Source of the DNA: Betaproteobacteria bacterium
Lineage (GTDB): Bacteria; Pseudomonadota; Gammaproteobacteria; Burkholderiales; SG8-39
Length of the DNA: 5,097 nt
Direction: 5' to 3'
Assembly (NCBI GenBank): GCA_029865405.1
Contig: JAOUGZ010000243.1
Span: 1 to 5,097, forward strand
In this document: positions 1 to 5,097 of the stretch, piece after piece
Numbering within the stretch: the stretch's first letter is position 1
Layout: each line of letters starts with the position of its first letter
Notes under the pieces: model-generated
What the model was told of the DNA's origin: nothing
Database searches by the model: none
What the model saw: only the letters and a program-made list of their open reading frames with translations
Position numbers and translations under genes: made by a program

Positions 1-2686
<2,686 letters not shown>

Positions 2687-2696
2687 AAAAGGCCGG

Positions 2697-2736
2697 AAAA
2701 ACAAAACGCCCGTTCGGCTTGCGCGGAAACGGGCGT
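2697..2736 (-). terminator. Intrinsic terminator in the metH 5' leader (candidate attenuator)
   Basis: On the minus strand, ACGCCCGTT (2736-2728) and AACGGGCGT (2714-2706) form a perfect 9-bp stem. The 13-nt loop can fold further around a GCAA tetraloop closed by two G-C pairs. The stem runs straight into TTT-G-TTTTT (2705-2697), a proper U-tract. In the plus direction no T-run follows, so the terminator acts on minus-strand transcripts. It ends about 10 nt before the metH ATG. The gene upstream is divergent, so the only transcripts it can stop are those heading into metH. That placement suggests conditional termination of metH transcription. Confidence 0.8.
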
Positions 2737-2738
2737 CT

Positions 2739-2773
2739 GGGCACGTCTCTTTAGCAGTATTTGTAACGCGCCC
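2739..2773 (-). promoter_or_regulatory. Leader hairpin upstream of the metH terminator
   Basis: On the minus strand GGGCGCGTT (2773-2765) pairs with GACGTGCCC (2747-2739) over nine consecutive positions, seven Watson-Crick and two G-U. The 17-nt loop contains the last codons and stop of the short leader ORF. The hairpin sits 2 nt before the terminator stem, so both can form together. Part of its 5' arm (2774-2769, CGGGCG) can instead pair with CGCCCG (2735-2730) of the terminator's 5' arm, and would then act as an antiterminator. CGCGCC at 2798-2793 could also sequester GGCGCG at 2772-2767. Short G/C complementarity is common in GC-rich DNA, so this needs covariation support. Confidence 0.4.
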
Positions 2774-2786
2774 GCAAGCTGAACAT
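2751..2786 (-). CDS. Possible 11-residue leader peptide ORF upstream of metH
   Basis: An ATG at 2786 opens a short frame encoding [11 protein letters not shown], ending in TAA. It lies between the predicted metH promoter and the leader terminator, as expected for a peptide read during attenuation. It is basic and aromatic, with a Cys codon just before the stop. It is not rich in Met codons, so classic methionine-codon stalling is not indicated. Its codons for Arg-Ala-Arg lie in the 5' arm of the hairpin at 2739-2773, and Lys-Tyr-Cys plus the stop lie in the loop, so a ribosome here would change the folding. No Shine-Dalgarno sequence is visible, and an ORF this short can arise by chance. I do not recognise a family. 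Confidence 0.3.
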   Translation of the reverse strand: MFSLRARYKYC

Positions 2787-2806
2787 CAAATCGGCGCGAG
2801 TGGCGC

Positions 2807-2835
2807 AGTGTGCCCACATAAGCCTGCTATGTCAA
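2807..2835 (-). promoter_or_regulatory. Predicted sigma-70 promoter for metH
   Basis: On the minus strand a perfect -35 box TTGACA (2835-2830) is followed after exactly 17 nt by CACACT (2812-2807), a weak -10 matching TATAAT at three of six positions. Transcription would start near 2800, giving a leader of about 114 nt that contains the short ORF, the hairpin and the terminator. The -35 is convincing. The weak -10 suggests either modest activity or need for an activator. Confidence 0.45.
2816..2832. promoter_or_regulatory. Inverted repeat ACATA-N7-TATGT, candidate operator
   Basis: Perfect 5-bp arms ACATA and TATGT flank a 7-bp spacer. The dyad falls inside the predicted metH promoter, covering its spacer and part of its -35, and lies 15 bp upstream of the rhodanese -10 box. 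A protein bound here could affect both divergent genes. Arms this short can occur by chance, and I cannot assign a regulator. Confidence 0.22.
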
Positions 2836-2846
2836 ACGCTTACGCG

Positions 2847-2852
2847 TATAAT
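2847..2852 (+). promoter_or_regulatory. TATAAT -10 box for the rhodanese-thioesterase unit
   Basis: This is a consensus -10 hexamer ending 11 nt before the rhodanese ATG at 2864. No good -35 is visible at the standard spacing (CTGCTA at 2824-2829), and the sequence just upstream of the hexamer is GCG rather than an extended TGN. A start about 7 nt downstream would fall near 2859, leaving only a few nucleotides of leader. The hexamer overlaps the metH promoter region on the other strand. Confidence 0.55.
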
Positions 2853-2863
2853 GCGCTCCCTCC

Positions 2864-3259
2864 ATGGAGCATCTCGAACCGAAGCGGGCGTACGAGTTCC
2901 TCAAGCAGCACGCCGACGCGCTGTTCGTCGACTGTCGCAGCGAGATGGAATACCTGTTCGTCGGCCACCCGGTCGGCGCGCTGCACGTGGCCTGGAACGA
3001 CGGGCCGGAGTGGGCCGTGAACCCGCATTTCGTCGGCCAGGTGAAAAAGCTCGCCGGCACCAATCACAACACGCGTCCCGTGGTGCTCATCTGCCGCAGC
3101 GGCAACCGCTCCCGGGAGGCTGGCGAAGAACTGGAGCGCGCCGGGTTTACCCGTATCTACAACGTGCAGCATGGCTTCGAGGGCGAGCTGAACGACAAGC
3201 ACCAGCGCAATTCGCTCGCCGGCTGGCGCTTCGCCGGCCTGCCGTGGGAACAGTGCTGA
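2864..3259 (+). CDS. Single-domain rhodanese-like sulfurtransferase
   Basis: The 131-residue protein is one rhodanese domain, which typically carries sulfane sulfur as a persulfide on its active-site Cys; the in vivo donor and acceptor cannot be read from sequence. The active-site loop CRSGNR is at residues 77-82 and follows a VVLI strand, so Cys77 is the catalytic cysteine. The domain also has the family's early FVDCRSE segment (21-27, with a second Cys24) and GFTRIYNVQHGFEGE near 94-108. There is no signal peptide or membrane segment, so it should be cytoplasmic. The start is well fixed: an in-frame TAA at 2849-2851 excludes longer forms, and the next Met is residue 28. There is no Shine-Dalgarno sequence and the -10 box is only 11 nt away, so the mRNA is probably leaderless or nearly so. 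Its stop overlaps the next gene's start. It is divergent from metH, a sulfur amino-acid gene, but a shared role is only inferred. Confidence 0.92.
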   Translation: MEHLEPKRAYEFLKQHADALFVDCRSEMEYLFVGHPVGALHVAWNDGPEWAVNPHFVGQVKKLAGTNHNTRPVVLICRSGNRSREAGEELERAGFTRIYNVQHGFEGELNDKHQRNSLAGWRFAGLPWEQC

Positions 3260-3693
3260 ACGAGGCCCCGCCTCGCGCAATCGTGGCCAGCTTTCCCTGC
3301 CAGGTGCAGTGGGGCGACTGCGACCCGGCGGGCATCATCTTCTACCCTACCTATTTCCGCTGGATGGACTCGGCCTGCTGGGCGATGTTCGCTGCCGCGG
3401 GCTACGACGCCAAGCGCATGCGCGCCGAGCACCTCGCCATGCCGCTCGTGTCGGCGGACTGCCAGTTCCTGTATCCCGCCGAGCAGGGCGACCGTTGCGA
3501 GGTGCGCTCGAAGATCGAGCATTTCGGCGGCAAGTCCTTCACCATCGCGCACGAGGTGCTGCGCGAAGACGGCATGGCGCTGGCGCGGGGCGCGGAAAAG
3601 CGCGTGTGGGCGAGATTCGAGGGCGGTCCCGGCACGCGCCTGCGCGGCACGGCAATGCCGCAGGAGCTGATGGCGCGCTTGCGCGGCGCCTAG
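3253..3693 (+). CDS. Acyl-CoA thioesterase of the 4-hydroxybenzoyl-CoA thioesterase (hotdog-fold) family
   Basis: The predicted protein has 146 residues, about the size of the Pseudomonas CBS3 4-hydroxybenzoyl-CoA thioesterase, which hydrolyses 4-hydroxybenzoyl-CoA to 4-hydroxybenzoate and CoA. The signature WGDCDPAGIIFYPTYFRW at residues 20-37 contains Asp24, which aligns with the catalytic Asp17 of that enzyme. Later segments VSADCQF and GGKSFTIAHEV fit the hotdog helix and strands. The C-terminal RLRGTAMPQEL resembles the CBS3 enzyme's tail. The start chosen is GTG at 3253, which overlaps the rhodanese stop by 7 bp and suggests translational coupling. GTG at 3244 or 3283 are alternatives, and no strong Shine-Dalgarno sequence is visible for any of them. 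A YbgC-like broad-specificity thioesterase is the main alternative. The nearby protocatechuate dioxygenase genes favour an aromatic acyl-CoA substrate, but this is inference. Confidence 0.88.
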   Translation: MLNEAPPRAIVASFPCQVQWGDCDPAGIIFYPTYFRWMDSACWAMFAAAGYDAKRMRAEHLAMPLVSADCQFLYPAEQGDRCEVRSKIEHFGGKSFTIAHEVLREDGMALARGAEKRVWARFEGGPGTRLRGTAMPQELMARLRGA

Positions 3694-3695
3694 CC

Positions 3696-4259
3696 TCAGA
3701 AGTCGAAGAACGCCGTCTCGTCCCTGCCCTGCAGGACGATGTTCCACTCCAGCACGCCCTTCGCCCTGCGCCTGGCGATGAGCGTGGCGCGCCGTGGTGC
3801 GGGAACACGCTTCAGGACCGGGTCCTGCGCGTTGGCCGGGTCGCCGGGGAAGTAGATCCGGGTCGAGAGTTGCTTGAGCAGGCCGCGCATGAATACCGTC
3901 ACCGACAGGTGCGGCGCCTGCAGCTTTCCGCCCAGGCCGGGCACCCGGCCCGGCTTCACGGTGCTGAAGCGGAAACGCCCCTTGGCGTCGGTCGGAATGC
4001 GCCCGAAGCCGCGAAACCCTTTCTCCAGCGGGATCTGGCGCCGGTCTTCCGGGTGCGCGTACTTGCCTGCCGCGTTCGCCTGCCAGATCTCGACCAGGCC
4101 GTCGGACACGCCGACGCCGTCGCCGTCGAGTAGCCGCCCCTGGATGACGACGCGCTCGCCCTTCATGGCGGGGCTGGCGATGCGCGCGGTGTTGAGCCAC
4201 GTCAGGCCGATGTGCAGGTAGGGGCCGACCGTCTGCGAGCCGCTGGCGTAAAGGCTCAT
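3696..4259 (-). CDS. pcaG: Protocatechuate 3,4-dioxygenase, alpha subunit
   Basis: This is the alpha subunit of the non-heme Fe(III) intradiol dioxygenase that cleaves protocatechuate to 3-carboxy-cis,cis-muconate, the entry step of the beta-ketoadipate pathway. The alpha subunit lacks the iron ligands but helps build the active site. The 187-residue protein has SQTVGPYLHIGL at 8-19, the intradiol core EIWQANAAGKY at 57-67, VKPGR at 101-105, APHLSVTVFMRG at 115-126, TRIYFPGDP at 133-141, and the typical C-terminus ETAFFDF. Arg125 aligns with the P. putida alpha Arg133, which contacts the substrate carboxylate. The ATG at 4259 is chosen over one 21 nt upstream because GGAG (4269-4266) lies 6 nt ahead of it and it follows the pcaH stop by one base. 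It is slightly shorter than the usual roughly 200 residues. Its stop lies 2 bp from the convergent thioesterase stop. Confidence 0.95.
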   Translation of the reverse strand: MSLYASGSQTVGPYLHIGLTWLNTARIASPAMKGERVVIQGRLLDGDGVGVSDGLVEIWQANAAGKYAHPEDRRQIPLEKGFRGFGRIPTDAKGRFRFSTVKPGRVPGLGGKLQAPHLSVTVFMRGLLKQLSTRIYFPGDPANAQDPVLKRVPAPRRATLIARRRAKGVLEWNIVLQGRDETAFFDF

Positions 4260-4260
4260 C

Positions 4261-4977
4261 TCACTCTCCGGGCGAGTCATCCATGGGCGTCGCCTCGCGA
4301 CCGCGCAGGACGATGTCGTACCGGTACGCGAGCGCGTGCTCCGGCACCGTGTTTTCCCAGTCGAACTGCGACACCAGGCGCACGCGCGCCCTTTCGTCCG
4401 GGATGCTCATGTACATCGGGTCGTAGGGCAGCAGCGGATCACCCGGGAAATACATCTGCGTGACCAGGCGCGTGAGGAACGCCTGGCCGAAGAGCGAGAA
4501 GTGGATGTGCGCCGGTCGCCATGCGTTGTAGTGGTTGCGCCACGGGTATTCGCCCGGGCGGATGGTGATGAAGCGGTAGCGCCCCGCCGCGTCGGTGAGC
4601 GTGCGGCCGGCGCCAGAAAAGTTGGGATCGATGGGCGCATCGTGCCGGTCATTCTTGTGAGGGTAGCGGCCCGCCGCGTTCGCCTGCCACACCTCGACCA
4701 GCGTGTGCGGCACGGGCCGGCTGTTTTCATCCAGCACCCGGCCGCTGACGATGATGCGCTCGCCGAGCGGCTCGCCCTTGTGCTGGCGCGTGAGATCGTT
4801 GTCCGTGGGCTCGAGATCATGGTCGCCGAACACGGGCCCGGTGATCTCGGACAGCGTTTGCGGCACGATGACCAGGGGCTGCGTCGGATGGCGCTTGGCC
4901 GTCGAGGCGTAGGGCGGGAAATCGTACTCGGGCTGTGTGCCAGGATGAAACCTGCGATAGGCGTGGAGCTTGGTCAT
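4261..4977 (-). CDS. pcaH: Protocatechuate 3,4-dioxygenase, beta subunit (iron-binding)
   Basis: This is the catalytic subunit partnering PcaG. The 238-residue protein carries a complete Fe(III) site: Tyr105 (GRYPHKND), Tyr144 (GEYPWRN), and His157 and His159 (RPAHIHF). These align with Tyr108, Tyr147, His160 and His162 of P. putida PcaH, and Arg154 matches its active-site Arg157. The N-terminal part has the PcaH-type region with the SEITGPVFG motif at 43-51. The C-terminus has LAYRYDIVLRGR near 216-227. The ATG at 4977 follows the maiA-like stop by 2 bp. A longer in-frame ATG at 5085 would add 36 residues lying inside that upstream gene, with no resemblance to PcaH, and is rejected. The ribosome site is weak (GAG in GCAGAGTGACC), so translation may depend on coupling to the upstream gene. 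The pcaH-then-pcaG order is the family's usual one. Confidence 0.97.
   Translation of the reverse strand: MTKLHAYRRFHPGTQPEYDFPPYASTAKRHPTQPLVIVPQTLSEITGPVFGDHDLEPTDNDLTRQHKGEPLGERIIVSGRVLDENSRPVPHTLVEVWQANAAGRYPHKNDRHDAPIDPNFSGAGRTLTDAAGRYRFITIRPGEYPWRNHYNAWRPAHIHFSLFGQAFLTRLVTQMYFPGDPLLPYDPMYMSIPDERARVRLVSQFDWENTVPEHALAYRYDIVLRGREATPMDDSPGE
4266..4269 (-). promoter_or_regulatory. Ribosome binding site of pcaG
   Basis: GGAG lies within the last codons of pcaH, 6 nt before the pcaG ATG at 4259. It decides between the two in-frame ATGs, and the junction TGA-G-ATG implies coupled translation and balanced subunit production. Confidence 0.6.
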
Positions 4978-4979
4978 GG

Positions 4980-5097
4980 TCACTCTGCGTCGGGTTGCTT
5001 GGTGGGCTGCGCGCGGTCGAACGCGTCGAGCTTCATGCAGGCGTCGAATACGCGCATGACCGTAGGGAAAAGCGAAAGATCGCACTGGAAGCGCTGC
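4980..5097 (-). CDS. maiA: C-terminal 38 residues of a zeta-class glutathione S-transferase (maleylacetoacetate/maleylpyruvate isomerase type), 5' end beyond the window
   Basis: The minus-strand frame entering from the right edge reads QRFQCDLSLFPTVMRVFDAC and ends with DRAQPTKQPDAE and TGA. This matches the end of maleylacetoacetate isomerase and maleylpyruvate isomerase proteins, where an RF-x-x-DLS-x-x-PT helix is followed by a FxxAxPxxQPD tail. These enzymes use glutathione to isomerise the cis double bond of maleylacetoacetate (tyrosine/homogentisate route) or maleylpyruvate (gentisate route). Only the tail is visible, so the substrate and the catalytic N-terminus cannot be judged, and another GST class is possible. 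The stop is 2 bp before the pcaH ATG (TGA-CC-ATG), so it is almost certainly in one operon with pcaHG. Confidence 0.7.
   Translation of the reverse strand, partial: QRFQCDLSLFPTVMRVFDACMKLDAFDRAQPTKQPDAE

Noticed and set aside
2687..2835. Known riboswitch (SAH, SAM or cobalamin) in the metH leader
   Set aside because: I could not find the SAH pseudoknot core. A GCCACT near 2801-2806 recalls part of a B12 box, but the leader is too short and lacks the other conserved cobalamin elements. A covariance-model search would settle it.
2841..2848. Palindrome TACGCGTA next to the rhodanese -10 box
   Set aside because: It is only 8 bp with no spacer, and partly overlaps the TATAAT box. It is too short to call an operator without comparative support.
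4260..4280. Longer pcaG start at 4280
   Set aside because: The ATG at 4259 has GGAG at the right distance, follows the pcaH stop by one base, and gives an N-terminus close to the SQTxGPY motif, as in known PcaG.
4978..5085. N-terminal extension of pcaH from the ATG at 5085
   Set aside because: The extra 36 residues are Arg-rich and overlap the maiA-like coding frame. The start at 4977 gives a normal PcaH length.

Overview
The window is GC-rich, uniformly proteobacterial in style and densely coded. The proteins look betaproteobacterial (Burkholderiales or Rhodocyclales-like): an E. coli-type cobalamin methionine synthase, a short single-domain rhodanese, a 4-hydroxybenzoyl-CoA thioesterase relative, protocatechuate 3,4-dioxygenase PcaHG and a zeta-class GST. 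The taxonomic guess rests on protein style only.

Layout, left to right. (1) Positions 1-2686, minus strand: the first 895 codons of metH, open at the left edge, with an intact frame and all visible catalytic residues. (2) Positions 2687-2863: a divergent intergenic region of 177 bp. On the minus strand it holds a TTGACA-type promoter, a possible 11-codon leader ORF, a stable hairpin, and then a textbook intrinsic terminator that ends about 10 nt before the metH ATG. On the plus strand it holds a perfect TATAAT box only 11 nt before the rhodanese ATG. (3) Positions 2864-3693, plus strand: a two-gene overlapping unit, rhodanese then hotdog-fold thioesterase. (4) Positions 3696-5097, minus strand: a tightly packed operon maiA-like (3' end only) > pcaH > pcaG, converging on the thioesterase with 2 bp between stop codons.

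Functional picture. The right half concerns aromatic catabolism. A 4-hydroxybenzoyl-CoA-type thioesterase could release 4-hydroxybenzoate. After hydroxylation to protocatechuate (gene not in the window), PcaHG would open the ring. The zeta-class GST belongs by family to gentisate/homogentisate-type pathways, so its place directly ahead of pcaHG is unusual. The left half concerns the methionine cycle and sulfur transfer.

The most interesting non-coding signal is the metH leader. An intrinsic terminator between a gene's only plausible promoter and its start codon, preceded by a short ORF and competing pairings, suggests that metH is controlled by transcription attenuation. I did not recognise a known SAH, SAM or cobalamin riboswitch in it.
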